DNA from: Limnohabitans sp. DM1
GTDB lineage: Bacteria > Pseudomonadota > Gammaproteobacteria > Burkholderiales > Burkholderiaceae_C
Direction: 5' to 3'
DNA: 53,635 nt
Assembly: GCF_001269385.1 (NCBI RefSeq)
Contig: NZ_CXOO01000016.1
Coordinates: forward strand, 1 to 53,635
This document shows positions 18,255-26,446 of the stretch, one piece after another. How positions within the stretch are numbered: position 1 is the stretch's first letter; each line of letters opens with the position of its first letter. The notes beneath the pieces are model-generated. The model searched no databases, was not told the DNA's origin, and saw nothing but the letters and a program-made list of their open reading frames with translations. Made by a program: the position numbers and the translations under genes.

Positions 18255-18284
18255 AAAAAACCAGGGGGGCCGAAGCCCCCCTGG
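18255..18284 (-). terminator. Intrinsic terminator-like hairpin just upstream of virB1
   Basis: A perfect 10-bp stem, CCAGGGGGGC (18261-18270) with its complement at 18275-18284, encloses the 4-base loop CGAA. On the minus strand the stem is followed by six T (18260-18255), the signature of a rho-independent terminator. It faces into the virB operon, so it either stops read-through from the right or acts as an attenuator in the operon leader. Confidence 0.75.
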
Positions 18285-18768
18285 ATAAGCCCCCTTTCGG
18301 GGTGGAGCAATGCAGCCGTGGTCAAGACGCCTGCATGAACTCAGTTTCGGATTTCGTCAACGCTTTGTCGCTGGATCGTTCGCTTTTTTTAGATGAAGAT
18401 TTTTACTAACAAGGTTTGTGTATTGTTTTCAAAAAATATTCAATAGTGACAACAACTTACAAAGATTAAACGCCTAAAGACCATAAGGACGTAATGGGCT
18501 TACCCAAAGGATTCACCATCGTGGTGCATTTTTAACACGATGGTGCGTTAAATGATCTAAGGGTTAAATATTTCTTAAATGCCTAAAAGTCTAATAAAAA
18601 CAAGGACTTAAGCGCTTCGCGCAAAAATGAAAAAAGGGAAATTGCATAGGCACAATTCCCCTTGAAGCAATATTACCATGGTCCTGTCTCGAAACGTTAA
18701 CTTTTTCTTTCTCAACATTCCGTAAACGATACTTCAGAATCCAAATCTATAGCGGCACACTAGGCCGC
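18285..18768. other. Divergent intergenic region between the virB operon and the mobilisation genes
   Basis: This AT-rich stretch of about 480 bases has no convincing gene. It must contain the promoters of both divergent operons and is the likeliest place for an origin of transfer, because the relaxase gene is adjacent. It holds a clear inverted repeat at 18514-18545 and a second, short GC hairpin near 18610. No sharp -35/-10 pair was identified on either strand. Confidence 0.5.
18514..18545. repeat. Inverted repeat, possible operator or oriT element
   Basis: CACCATCGTG at 18514-18523 and CACGATGGTG at 18536-18545 are exact reverse complements separated by 12 bases. No T-tract follows on either strand, so it does not look like a terminator. 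Its place between divergent transfer operons suits a regulator-binding site or a relaxosome site. Confidence 0.55.
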
Positions 18769-19146
18769 ATGGAATCCATCATCATCAAGCAGCTGTTCGA
18801 CAAACTGGAGCAAAGCGTCTCTGGCTGGTCGATGCACTACAGCAATGAACCTTGGCTGCCGGAGCCAAATGAACTTGCCCAAGCGCTTTTGCGGCCAAGC
18901 AAATTGACAAATGTGCAAGTCACCCAGTTGCTTCAGCATTTTGCAATGCATCCCGCACTTCGTCAGTGGGCAGCCTATTCACCATCAGCAAAAACCCACT
19001 GGGACCCTCTGAGGCAGTCCTATGATGAGTTTTTATCGCTGCATCAGGACGCGGAGCCCTTTCTGCTGTTGACCCCCCGGGACCCGACCTCACTTCTCCA
19101 TCGATTATTGGGGCTGGTGCACCTACATGATGACTCAAGCTCATGA
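18769..19146 (+). CDS. Hypothetical protein preceding the relaxase
   Basis: The predicted protein has 125 residues, mainly helical and soluble, with no signal peptide or known motif. The stop overlaps the relaxase start (ATGA), which indicates translational coupling and a role in mobilisation, perhaps as a relaxosome accessory protein. No typical ribosome site is seen before its ATG. Function unknown; gene reality is supported mainly by the coupling. Confidence 0.65.
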   Translation: MESIIIKQLFDKLEQSVSGWSMHYSNEPWLPEPNELAQALLRPSKLTNVQVTQLLQHFAMHPALRQWAAYSPSAKTHWDPLRQSYDEFLSLHQDAEPFLLLTPRDPTSLLHRLLGLVHLHDDSSS

Positions 19147-21260
19147 ATGATGCTGCAGCGAGTCTGATCGGTGCAACTGTGTTGCTGCTGTGCGGTGCCG
19201 CCATCATCATCAAAGGTCGTCGCCCACCGCCCACTGCTCAACCAGGCACTGCCGCGCCAATATTGTCCAGGCCTGCTGAGCATCGGCCTGCTGGCCAGCA
19301 AAAAATTCTGGCAGCGCACGAGCTGCTTGATGTGACCGGAGCCCAGGGTCTCGTAGAAGTCATTCGCAACCGGTTGGCGCTGACGGATCAAAACTGGCTG
19401 TCAGATGGTGCAACTGTCCTTGAGCGTTATTGCGAATTCGTGCAATTGTTACCGGCCAGTGAGTCGCACCACCATGCACAACCCGGTGGATTGCTCATCC
19501 ACACGCTCGAAGTCACCTCATATGCGCTGACGATTCGGCAAGGCTACAAACTGCCTGCTGGAGCCTCTCCGGAGGATCAAGTCAAGAAACAAGCCATCTG
19601 GTCCTATGGGCTGATGCTTGCCGCCCTACTCCATGACATTGGAAAACCCGTCTCAGATGTCCTGGTGCAGCTTTATGGCTCTGATCCCAAGGTGCCCCTT
19701 GGACATTGGCAGGCTCTTTCGGGCTCCATGCTGCAAACGGCTGGCACGCATTACGAAGTGGATTTTCCGGACAGCTCAAAGCGAGATTACAAGGCTCATC
19801 AGCGACTCGGTGTGGTACTTCTGCACGCCATCGTGCCGACCGCAACGATGCGCTGGCTCTCAACCGATCCCCAGCTGCTGCCCGCGTTGATCGCCTTTCT
19901 GGATGGTCAGCAAGATGTACCTGGTGCAAAAGACTTCAAGGAGATCATCCAAAAAGCCGACTCCCTATCTGTGTCAGACAATTTGCTCAATGGTCCACGA
20001 ACCCGGTATTCCAAGGCCCGACAAACCCCTCTGATTGAGCGCCTGATGTGGGGTCTGAGGACTTTGCTGGCCGAAGGCCAGCTGTCGCTCAATCGACCTG
20101 GTGCAACTCTTTTCTTTGATCCTGATGGACTTCATTTTTGGGCCGTCTCTGCGACTCTGGCTGAAAAAGTCAGAACCGTCCTCGATGAGCGTGAAATCAG
20201 GCAATCTGGTGCAGCGGCAATACCCAAGGACAACACTCGGCTGTTTGACACATGGCACGAATACGGAGCCCTTGTTGCCCCGACGAAAGAACACGGCAAA
20301 GGCTCCGTCTGGTGGGTACGAATTGACCTTCCCGAATGGACTCAAGTATTAACCGTCCTCAAATTCAGGATATCGGACACCTATTCCGGCCAGTCTGTTC
20401 CCCAGGCTTTACCGGGGACCATTACACCCGTTGCACCGAATCACAGCAGTGCCAAGGGTACAGCTGGTGCACCGGCTGAATCGGAGGCTACACCTGCAGG
20501 TGGCACAGTCAGCGGGGAAACAACCGCAGAAGAGGTCACACAAGTGCTCGATCAAAGCCACACACTACCGGCTGATCAGGCCTCCAGCCCAGCGCTGTCA
20601 GCCGTTGAAGCGGGAGACGCGATCATTGAACAAATGCTCGCTGGCTACGACAACGCATCAGCAAGCAGCAGTCCTGCTGCAGCTGCGCAAAATCCAGAAG
20701 CAGATGAGGATTTTTTAGACAGCAATGACAGTGCCGGAGCGGTCATCCTGCAGGTCAAACCACCCGTGCAGGCTCTGACCATACCCAAGAGCCCCCCTGC
20801 TCCCAAAAACAGATCCTACGGCTCTCAACCTCGGCCTGATGCAGACGCATTTTTTGCATGGATTCAGCAAGGGCTTGGAACAGGGGACCTTAGCTACAAC
20901 GAAAGTGACAGTGTTGTTCACTTCACTGCTGAAGGTATGGCCATCGTCAGCCCGCGTGCTTTCAAAATTTACCTTGAAAGTCACCCCTATAAATCTGATC
21001 TGGGGCAGTCCAAAAATGCCCTGAATGCGATTCAAAAAGATGTGCAACGTGGGGGATACATACAGCGAAATACCAAGCTCAAAACGAGCTTTCATATTTA
21101 CCTGGTCAAGGCCCCTGATGGGACTTTGAGTGGCGGTCGACTGACAACCTACATCGTCCCCAATCCGCAGGCATATATCCGCCCCGTTCCTTCTCCAAAT
21201 CCGGCCTTGGTTTTGGACACCCAAAGTGAGAACAGCGATGACAACAAAGTATCCGATTGA
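19143..21260 (+). CDS. traI: MobH-family relaxase (TraI_2 / TraI_2_C)
   Basis: The protein has 705 residues. An N-terminal membrane helix (SLIGATVLLLCGAAIII) is followed by the TraI_2 domain with the MobH signature: HHH at 109-111, GGLLIHTLEV at 115-124, and an HD pair in ALLHDIGKP at 164-165. A low-complexity Ala/Pro/Thr linker (about 430-570) leads to a TraI_2_C domain (FFAWIQQGLGTGDLSYNES, then QKDVQRGGYIQRNT). MobH relaxases nick oriT and pilot the strand in ICEs of the SXT and PFGI/PAPI classes. It is coupled to the upstream gene, and the downstream traD start lies inside its 3-prime end. Confidence 0.92.
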   Translation: MNDAAASLIGATVLLLCGAAIIIKGRRPPPTAQPGTAAPILSRPAEHRPAGQQKILAAHELLDVTGAQGLVEVIRNRLALTDQNWLSDGATVLERYCEFVQLLPASESHHHAQPGGLLIHTLEVTSYALTIRQGYKLPAGASPEDQVKKQAIWSYGLMLAALLHDIGKPVSDVLVQLYGSDPKVPLGHWQALSGSMLQTAGTHYEVDFPDSSKRDYKAHQRLGVVLLHAIVPTATMRWLSTDPQLLPALIAFLDGQQDVPGAKDFKEIIQKADSLSVSDNLLNGPRTRYSKARQTPLIERLMWGLRTLLAEGQLSLNRPGATLFFDPDGLHFWAVSATLAEKVRTVLDEREIRQSGAAAIPKDNTRLFDTWHEYGALVAPTKEHGKGSVWWVRIDLPEWTQVLTVLKFRISDTYSGQSVPQALPGTITPVAPNHSSAKGTAGAPAESEATPAGGTVSGETTAEEVTQVLDQSHTLPADQASSPALSAVEAGDAIIEQMLAGYDNASASSSPAAAAQNPEADEDFLDSNDSAGAVILQVKPPVQALTIPKSPPAPKNRSYGSQPRPDADAFFAWIQQGLGTGDLSYNESDSVVHFTAEGMAIVSPRAFKIYLESHPYKSDLGQSKNALNAIQKDVQRGGYIQRNTKLKTSFHIYLVKAPDGTLSGGRLTTYIVPNPQAYIRPVPSPNPALVLDTQSENSDDNKVSD

Positions 21261-23352
21261 CAACCCTTTTCGAAAGCCTGTTGAGCTGATATCAGCGGCA
21301 ACGAGTATTGGCGCGGCCATGGTGCTTGTCGGCACTGGTATCGCCTACGGACTTGATACCGGCATTTTGATTTCTGGTGCAGCCGCCTTGCTGACGATGG
21401 GACTGTGGCGATTGCGACAAGGTCTTGGTGTTCTTCGATTTCACAGGAACTTGAGATTCCTCCCCATGTATACATTGACCAGCGAGGACATCCCCTGGTC
21501 ACCCAAAGAGATGTTCATGGGCATGGGGTTTTGGTGGTCACAAAAGCATACCCAGCGGCTTTACCTGGCCAGGCAGCCTCAAAACCGGCACCTGCGCGCC
21601 CGCAACGATCAATACGAGTGGGCCAGGCAATATGGACGTGATCATCCGGACAGCTGGCTGACGAAGTGGCTCAATCACCCCTCCCCCTGGAATCCCTACG
21701 CCCCATTGCCGCCGGTCGGCGGTGATCCCGCCATTCATGGGATTGAACCCGATGAAGGGGAAATTTGGGCGTCACGGGGTGAACGTGTAGGGCACACACT
21801 GGTGCTGGGCACCACCCGTGTGGGGAAAACGCGATTTGCTGAGATCTGGATCACTCAAGATATTCGAGCTGGAAACGTCGTGATTGTGTTTGATCCAAAA
21901 GGCGATGTGGCATTGCTCAAACGCATGTTTGCTGAGGCAAAGCGTGTTGGGCGCGAGAAGAATTTCTATTTTTTTCATCTGGGCTACCCCGAGGTCTCTG
22001 ACCGTTACAACCCCATCTCAAGCATAGGGCGGATTTCAGAGGTGGCCACTCGCGTGGCCAACCCCCTGCCCGGGGAAGGCAACAGCGCGGCGTTCAAACA
22101 ATTCGTCTGGCTCTATGTGAACATCATTGCAAGAGCAGCTGGGGCTCTTGGCCTGAGCCCCGACTACAAGATGATTTACAAGTACGCAGCCGACCTGGAC
22201 GGATTGGCGCAGCAGTACCTGGTTGCCTGGCTCAATAGAGCCCATCCTGGCTGGGAAGCGGACAAAGAAGCCAATGATGCCAAGATGAGCGAGAAGCTGC
22301 TGCAAAACAAAATTCAGCAAACGGGACGCACGCAAACCATCATTGAGCTCATGGATCTGATCCAGAACAAGAGTTGGAACGATGACCCTATTGCCAACGG
22401 ACTCGTGTCCGTTCTGGCCAACAACAAATCCAAGTACCAGGCGCTGATCAATAGCCTTTTCCCGCTCCTTGAAAAACTCACCACTGGCCAAATCAGCGAG
22501 CTGCTTTCTCCAAGCTGGGATGATCCCAAGGACAAACGCCGTGCGTTCACTTGGGAGCAAATCATGGACACCGGCGGCATTGTGTACTTCGGCCTCGATG
22601 CCTTGAGCGACGCGGAAGTGGCAGGCACAGTTGGCAATGCTGCTTTTTCGGACCTGACATCCACTGCGGGTCGCCGCTACAAGTTTGGCGGTGCCGTGGG
22701 TCAGAGCACTTCCGTCGACGTGAGCAAAGCGACGAAGGTTTCAATCCATGCAGATGAGTTCAATGAATTGATCGGGGATGAATTCATCCCGATGATCAAC
22801 AAAGCTGGCGGTGCCGGCTATGAAGTCACCGCGTACACGCAGACATGGAGCGACGTGGAAGCACGGGTTGGCAACAAAGCCAAAGCCTCGCAAATTGGCG
22901 GCAACTTCAACAGCCTCATCATGCTTCGAGTCAAGAACACCGAAACGGCTGAGATTTTGACCAATCAGTTATCGCAAGTTCAGGTGCTCAGCAAAACACA
23001 AGTCTCTGGGACTTCCGATGTTCAAGACCCAGATCAATTTGCCGATTTCTCTGCTAAAGCGGAGGATCGGATTGCAACTGAAACAGTCCCCATGCTGGAG
23101 CCTGCAGATCTGACGCAGCTGCCCAAGGGACAGGCTTTTGCTTTGTTGGAAGGTGGTCAGCTTGCCAAAATTCGACTCCCATTGCCGGTAGAAGACTCTT
23201 CTGATCCGGCGTGGCCTGCGTCAATGGAAGTCGTTTTTTCGGGGATGCACGCTCAATACCAGAGGTATTTGGCCACGTTACCCTTGGAAGCTGGTGCCGA
23301 AGCCCAAGATCACGATGTTCTGACTATGGAGGGCAAGGGACATGCCCAGTAA
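21238..23352 (+). CDS. traD: TraD-like type IV coupling protein
   Basis: The protein has 704 residues. Two N-terminal membrane helices (ATSIGAAMVLVGTGIAY and GILISGAAALLTMGLW) precede a VirD4/TraD ATPase domain with Walker A GTTRVGKTRF and VIVFDPKGDVALLKRM. Late motifs include HADEFNELIGDEFIPMINKAG and YEVTAYTQTW. It brings the relaxase-DNA complex to the secretion channel. The ATG at 21238 is preferred to a GTG 12 bases earlier. It overlaps the relaxase by 23 bases and the next gene by 11 bases, a fixed trio in MobH elements. Confidence 0.93.
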   Translation: MTTKYPIDNPFRKPVELISAATSIGAAMVLVGTGIAYGLDTGILISGAAALLTMGLWRLRQGLGVLRFHRNLRFLPMYTLTSEDIPWSPKEMFMGMGFWWSQKHTQRLYLARQPQNRHLRARNDQYEWARQYGRDHPDSWLTKWLNHPSPWNPYAPLPPVGGDPAIHGIEPDEGEIWASRGERVGHTLVLGTTRVGKTRFAEIWITQDIRAGNVVIVFDPKGDVALLKRMFAEAKRVGREKNFYFFHLGYPEVSDRYNPISSIGRISEVATRVANPLPGEGNSAAFKQFVWLYVNIIARAAGALGLSPDYKMIYKYAADLDGLAQQYLVAWLNRAHPGWEADKEANDAKMSEKLLQNKIQQTGRTQTIIELMDLIQNKSWNDDPIANGLVSVLANNKSKYQALINSLFPLLEKLTTGQISELLSPSWDDPKDKRRAFTWEQIMDTGGIVYFGLDALSDAEVAGTVGNAAFSDLTSTAGRRYKFGGAVGQSTSVDVSKATKVSIHADEFNELIGDEFIPMINKAGGAGYEVTAYTQTWSDVEARVGNKAKASQIGGNFNSLIMLRVKNTETAEILTNQLSQVQVLSKTQVSGTSDVQDPDQFADFSAKAEDRIATETVPMLEPADLTQLPKGQAFALLEGGQLAKIRLPLPVEDSSDPAWPASMEVVFSGMHAQYQRYLATLPLEAGAEAQDHDVLTMEGKGHAQ

Positions 23353-24031
23353 GCCCAATGAAAATACGGTTGCACAGGCAACGTTTGCGCCCTTCCGCCT
23401 GGTCTGGCGGCTGCTAAGCGCCACCATGCTGCTTTGGTTCGTGAGTTGTGTCATCCAGATCGCCTACATCCATTGGCGACATGTTGATCCAGTGACTCAC
23501 ATCCAAGACCAACTTGAATACTACACAGGTGACTCTGCGTCCCATGGCCTGGCCGTGCAAATGGGAACCGTGACCTTTGAGCACTTGATTGAACGATGGA
23601 AGCTACACCGTTGGAAGCCAAATAAACCTGTCACTGCTGCAGGCGAAACTTCGGTTGCCCCCATGATAAAGCGAGGGATTTGGGCCAGTTTTCAAGCCGA
23701 AATTGAGACAACCATCTACAACACTGTCCTTTTTGCTGCAAAGCTGGGCGTTGCCCTTGGACTCATCCCCCTTTATCTGACCTGGCTGTTTGCATTCGGT
23801 ATGGATGGACTGGTGCAACGCTACATCCGGCGAGCTTGCGGGGGTTATGAAAGCGCAAGCATTTACCACCGGGCCAAACTTTACGGCACTCGGTTATTGC
23901 CGCCTTTTGCCGCAGTGGTTTTCATGTGCTCACCGATTCCGATTTCAGCACTGCTGATCTTTGGCCCAGTGGCACTTTTCAGTGCGCTACTGGTGCGACT
24001 GCAAGCGACTTACTACAAAAAATATTTGTGA
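23342..24031 (+). CDS. DUF4400 integrating-element membrane protein
   Basis: The protein has 229 residues with three or four hydrophobic segments: LLSATMLLWFVSCVIQIAYI, LGVALGLIPLYLTWLFAFG and the C-terminal LLPPFAAVVFMCSPIPI plus ALLIFGPVALFSALLV. The motif GMDGLVQRYIRRACGGYESA is characteristic of the DUF4400/TIGR03747 proteins encoded right after traD in MobH-type ICEs. Function unknown; it presumably assists the coupling protein in the inner membrane. A decayed second copy of its 3-prime end lies at 24699-24757. Confidence 0.88.
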   Translation: MPSKPNENTVAQATFAPFRLVWRLLSATMLLWFVSCVIQIAYIHWRHVDPVTHIQDQLEYYTGDSASHGLAVQMGTVTFEHLIERWKLHRWKPNKPVTAAGETSVAPMIKRGIWASFQAEIETTIYNTVLFAAKLGVALGLIPLYLTWLFAFGMDGLVQRYIRRACGGYESASIYHRAKLYGTRLLPPFAAVVFMCSPIPISALLIFGPVALFSALLVRLQATYYKKYL

Positions 24032-24102
24032 ATTATTTCAAATTTGGAGATTCCAATATTTTGACTGCTAGGCATTAGACAGTTGGGGTCAGTGTGATGC
24101 CT

Positions 24103-24429
24103 CTATCTCGGCAAGCCAAGATGAATTTTTATGGCTTCTTCCACCGCCAGCATATCGGCTTTTTCAAGACTTCCAAGCTGGCTTTTTAACCTGGCTTTGT
24201 CTGCCGCCATGATTTGGTCGGCCATCGCTTTGCTGGCCTGTCCCGCGACGCTCACCAATGCCTCACCTGGATAGGCCCTACCGGTATTACTCGTCAGCGG
24301 CACAACCACTACCCTGGCCAGATTTCGATTGGCGGCATCGTTGCTGACGATGACTGCGGGCCGGGTTTTCTTGATTTCCGTACCCAAAGCTGGATCGAAT
24401 TCAACCCACCAGACTTCACCTCGCTTCAT
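24103..24429 (-). CDS. PemK/MazF-family toxin
   Basis: The protein has 108 residues, the usual size. It opens with MKRGEVWWVEFDPALGTEIK, then KTRPAVIVSND and VVVVPLTSN, the classical MazF/PemK barrel motifs (RGEVWW, RPAVIVS, PLT). It is expected to be a ribosome-dependent or free mRNA endonuclease. The ATG at 24429 overlaps the end of the antitoxin gene by 14 bases, typical for these pairs; the frame is open upstream within the antitoxin gene. It likely stabilises the mobile element. Confidence 0.9.
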   Translation of the reverse strand: MKRGEVWWVEFDPALGTEIKKTRPAVIVSNDAANRNLARVVVVPLTSNTGRAYPGEALVSVAGQASKAMADQIMAADKARLKSQLGSLEKADMLAVEEAIKIHLGLPR

Positions 24430-24646
24430 TAGCCATGTCTTTCGCAAGTGCATTGGTCCATTCCAACGCTTCGGCTTCACGTGCCTGGTCTTGCGCCATG
24501 GCCTTGTATCCGTCATCGAGGGATTTGCCCAGGACGTGAGGGCGCAGCAAGTCCTCAATGAACTGGCTCATTTTACGCTTGCCAATCGTGCGCCACAGTC
24601 CTTCGTAGACTGCCTCATCGAGCGTGATGGTCATTTTCTTGTGCAT
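24416..24646 (-). CDS. Antitoxin of the PemK/MazF pair (ribbon-helix-helix type)
   Basis: This 76-residue protein starts MHKKMTITLDEAVYEGLWRT and has KMSQFIEDLLRPHV, a ribbon-helix-helix N-terminal DNA-binding fold. An acidic, helical toxin-binding tail rich in Ala/Glu/Gln follows. AAGGACG provides the ribosome site. It precedes and overlaps the toxin gene and probably represses the operon at the palindrome upstream. Confidence 0.85.
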   Translation of the reverse strand: MHKKMTITLDEAVYEGLWRTIGKRKMSQFIEDLLRPHVLGKSLDDGYKAMAQDQAREAEALEWTNALAKDMANEAR

Positions 24647-24662
24647 GATCGTCCTTAAACAC

Positions 24663-24690
24663 GTTATACGTATACATTTTACGCGATGAT
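24663..24690 (-). promoter_or_regulatory. Promoter/operator of the PemK-type TA operon
   Basis: A perfect 10-base palindrome TATACGTATA (24665-24674), within GTTATACGTATAC, lies 19 bases before the antitoxin start. On the minus strand it contains a TATAAC box that could serve as the -10 element, so antitoxin binding there would block transcription. The assignment is by position and symmetry only. Confidence 0.55.
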
Positions 24691-24698
24691 TTCCAGTT

Positions 24699-24757
24699 CT
24701 CGCCGATTCCGATTTCAGCCTTGCTGATTTTTGGGCCAGCGGTGCTCTTTACTACAA
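24699..24757 (+). repeat. Degenerate copy of the DUF4400 gene tail
   Basis: Bases 24699-24748 align with 23929-23978 inside the DUF4400 gene. They share CCGATTCCGATTTCAGC exactly, then TTGCTGAT and TTTGG with scattered changes. After a gap of about 32 bases relative to the gene, the copy resumes with TACTACAAAA, as at the gene end. The two copies flank the TA module as direct repeats. Confidence 0.8.
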
Positions 24758-24790
24758 AATTGCTAATCCGTGGTCCACCGAAAAATAGCA

Positions 24791-25255
24791 ATGTCAAAAA
24801 ACAAGTTCTTCACTTATGCCCCAACACAACTCCCCTGCTTTCAAACTTTGATAGCAAGGTTACGGAACGGAATTCGTAACCCTGATGCGATTGCCAAGCA
24901 CTTGGGCGTCACTCCGCAGACAGTCAGTCGGTGGATGAAATCCAACTCAGCTCCACGAGCCGTTTTGTACGCGCTTTTTTGGGAAACTGATTTGGGGTTC
25001 TCTGTGCTTAATTACGAGTTACACAACGAAGCACAAGTTCACCGGGCTCATGCCTCAAGTCTAAAGAGATACGTATCTACACTTCACGCCAGAATCGAGT
25101 TTCTGGAAAGTCGAAGAATGGATGAATCCGCCAATCAGCCGTTTTTTAGTCAGCTTCCTGGCATCAGCGAAAACGCAACCCTGAGAGGTGATAACTACTG
25201 GATTGAAAAATCTGTATCTAACGCCAATGGCCGTTCTCCAGTCAAACTGGCTTAA
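24791..25255 (+). CDS. Helix-turn-helix protein
   Basis: The protein has 154 residues from the ATG at 24791; a GTG 21 bases earlier is possible. The segment PDAIAKHLGVTPQTVSRWMK (residues about 34-53) is a clear helix-turn-helix, the kind seen in Cro/transposase-like regulators. An aromatic-rich stretch (YALFWETDLG) and a helical region ending in TLHARIEFLESRR, perhaps a short coiled coil, follow. The target is unknown. It is the last gene of the mobile block and may be a phage-type or element-type regulator. Confidence 0.7.
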   Translation: MSKNKFFTYAPTQLPCFQTLIARLRNGIRNPDAIAKHLGVTPQTVSRWMKSNSAPRAVLYALFWETDLGFSVLNYELHNEAQVHRAHASSLKRYVSTLHARIEFLESRRMDESANQPFFSQLPGISENATLRGDNYWIEKSVSNANGRSPVKLA

Positions 25256-25556
25256 ACGCGTGGCGCTCAACTGCTGCACCCTTGAACATTTTTCTAAATA
25301 AATACACATATTTGTGGTTTTTTCGTGATATAAAGGTGTCGGGTAGTTAACGAGAGTAAGCCTCTTCAACACTTTATAGAACTTAAGTGTTCGACTTTGC
25401 ATATTATGTTAAGTTATGAAGATAATCAATCGGGCGTCCATACGAACGGCTCTATGCCAGTTCAAAATATAAAGAAGATAAAACGAGACGCTGTCCTAAT
25501 GAAGCCGTTGGCATGTTTCTTTGACTGCGATGAATGGCAATCCTGCGATCGGGCTT
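25256..25556. other. AT-rich intergenic region at the probable edge of the mobile element
   Basis: No convincing gene was found. The stretch contains a short inverted repeat (AACACTT at 25368-25374 and AAGTGTT at 25385-25391). Base composition changes from AT-rich to GC-rich near 25550, where chromosomal genes begin, so the element boundary may lie here. No att repeat could be identified, as the other edge of the element is not in the window. Confidence 0.45.
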
Positions 25557-26024
25557 TCAGGCCACTTCGAAAAATCGCATGACCACACGGTCAGGGTGAC
25601 GCGCACCGGTGCCCACAAACAAGCGCTCGTTGATCCAACTCAAGGCGTTGGAAGCCGTTTCGAAACTTGGGCTGCATCTGAAATACACGGATTCCGGCTC
25701 CACGGGTTCGCCGCGCACCAGCTTGGCCATGACCTCAGGCGCAGCCGTGCGTACGGCCCGGTTTTGCACAAAGATCAAATCGCCGCCATCGGTCTCGATC
25801 ACATAGCGCGCATCCAGCTCGGCCATGCGCTGGTTCAGGATCAATTGAAAGTCAGCCCCGCCTGGCAAAACGCGTGCGCTCCAGCCCTGCCCTTGCACTT
25901 CACCGCCCAAAATCGGGATCACCCGCCGCATGCCATGCAAGGCCTGTCCGACCTCAAGCGGCTTGTCGACTCGGACCGACAAATCGGCGAAAAAATTCAG
26001 TTCAGGCGTGGGTAAATTCAGCAT
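25557..26024 (-). CDS. DUF3237 domain protein
   Basis: The protein has 155 residues from the ATG at 26024. Conserved segments include RRVIPILGGEVQGQGWSARV, LPGGADFQL and ARYVIETDGGDLIFVQNRAV, typical of the small beta-barrel DUF3237 family whose biochemical role is unknown. The frame stays open further upstream but without conserved sequence. It is a single gene, separated from the next by the palindromic repeat cluster. Confidence 0.88.
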   Translation of the reverse strand: MLNLPTPELNFFADLSVRVDKPLEVGQALHGMRRVIPILGGEVQGQGWSARVLPGGADFQLILNQRMAELDARYVIETDGGDLIFVQNRAVRTAAPEVMAKLVRGEPVEPESVYFRCSPSFETASNALSWINERLFVGTGARHPDRVVMRFFEVA

Positions 26025-26141
26025 GCGATAAGGGTATGCCCAAACATCCAAAGCAACTGTCCTGCTATGGACACTTGGGGCTTTGCGGGCTCGGCATATG
26101 TCCATCTCGGGGACTTATTCATTCGGTCATTTGAAGTTTTC

Positions 26142-26340
26142 AATGCTCAAAGATGTTGTGTGTCGGCGGTCAAAGACCCCGACATGGGCCTGTGCCGAAA
26201 CCCATCATGTCGGACTCTGCGAGTACCGACCTACGAGATCAATGCTCAAAGCTGTTGTAGGTCGGCGGTCAAAGACCCTGACATGGGCCTGTGCTGAAAC
26301 GCCATCATGTCGGACTCTACGAGTGCCGACTTGCGAGATG
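26142..26340. repeat. 99-bp tandem duplication built from 22-bp palindromes
   Basis: Unit 1 is 26142-26240 and unit 2 is 26241-26340; they match at most positions and both begin AATGCTCAAAG. Each unit holds two imperfect palindromes of about 22 bp: GTCGGCGGTC...GACCCCGAC (26162-26183; 26261-26282) and GTCGGACTC...GAGT-CCGAC (26209-26230; 26309-26330). They are joined by a further pairing ACATGGG with CCCAT-ATGT, so a whole unit can fold as one long stem. The arrangement resembles REP/BIME elements. Confidence 0.85.
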
Positions 26341-26408
26341 ACCGTTCCGACACATTTCAAACTTCAGCGTGCCGGATCAATAGGCCACCGACAAGTCAAC
26401 CTGACGGA

Positions 26409-26430
26409 CGTTGGCTCGAAGAGTCCGACG
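26409..26430. repeat. Member of the 22-bp palindrome family
   Basis: CGTTGGCTC-GAA-GAGTCCGACG is an imperfect palindrome with the same GTYGG...CCGAC arms as the copies in the tandem pair. It lies 17 bases after the stop of the penicillin-acylase-like gene, where it could act as a 3-prime RNA stem. Confidence 0.65.
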
Positions 26431-26446
26431 TATTGGCGCGGTTTGC

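Noticed and set aside
18285..18768. Riboswitch or small RNA in the divergent region
   Set aside because: No recognised conserved core was seen; only the simple hairpins and inverted repeat are reported.
24791..25255. Tyrosine recombinase or excisionase of the mobile element
   Set aside because: The HTH protein has no recombinase motif and is longer than typical excisionases, so it is described only as an HTH protein.
25397..25582. Small plus-strand open frame
   Set aside because: It overlaps the 3-prime end of the DUF3237 gene on the other strand and has no motif or ribosome site.
26142..26340. Possible CRISPR array
   Set aside because: Only two units of 99 bp, both self-complementary throughout, with no unique spacers and no cas genes nearby.
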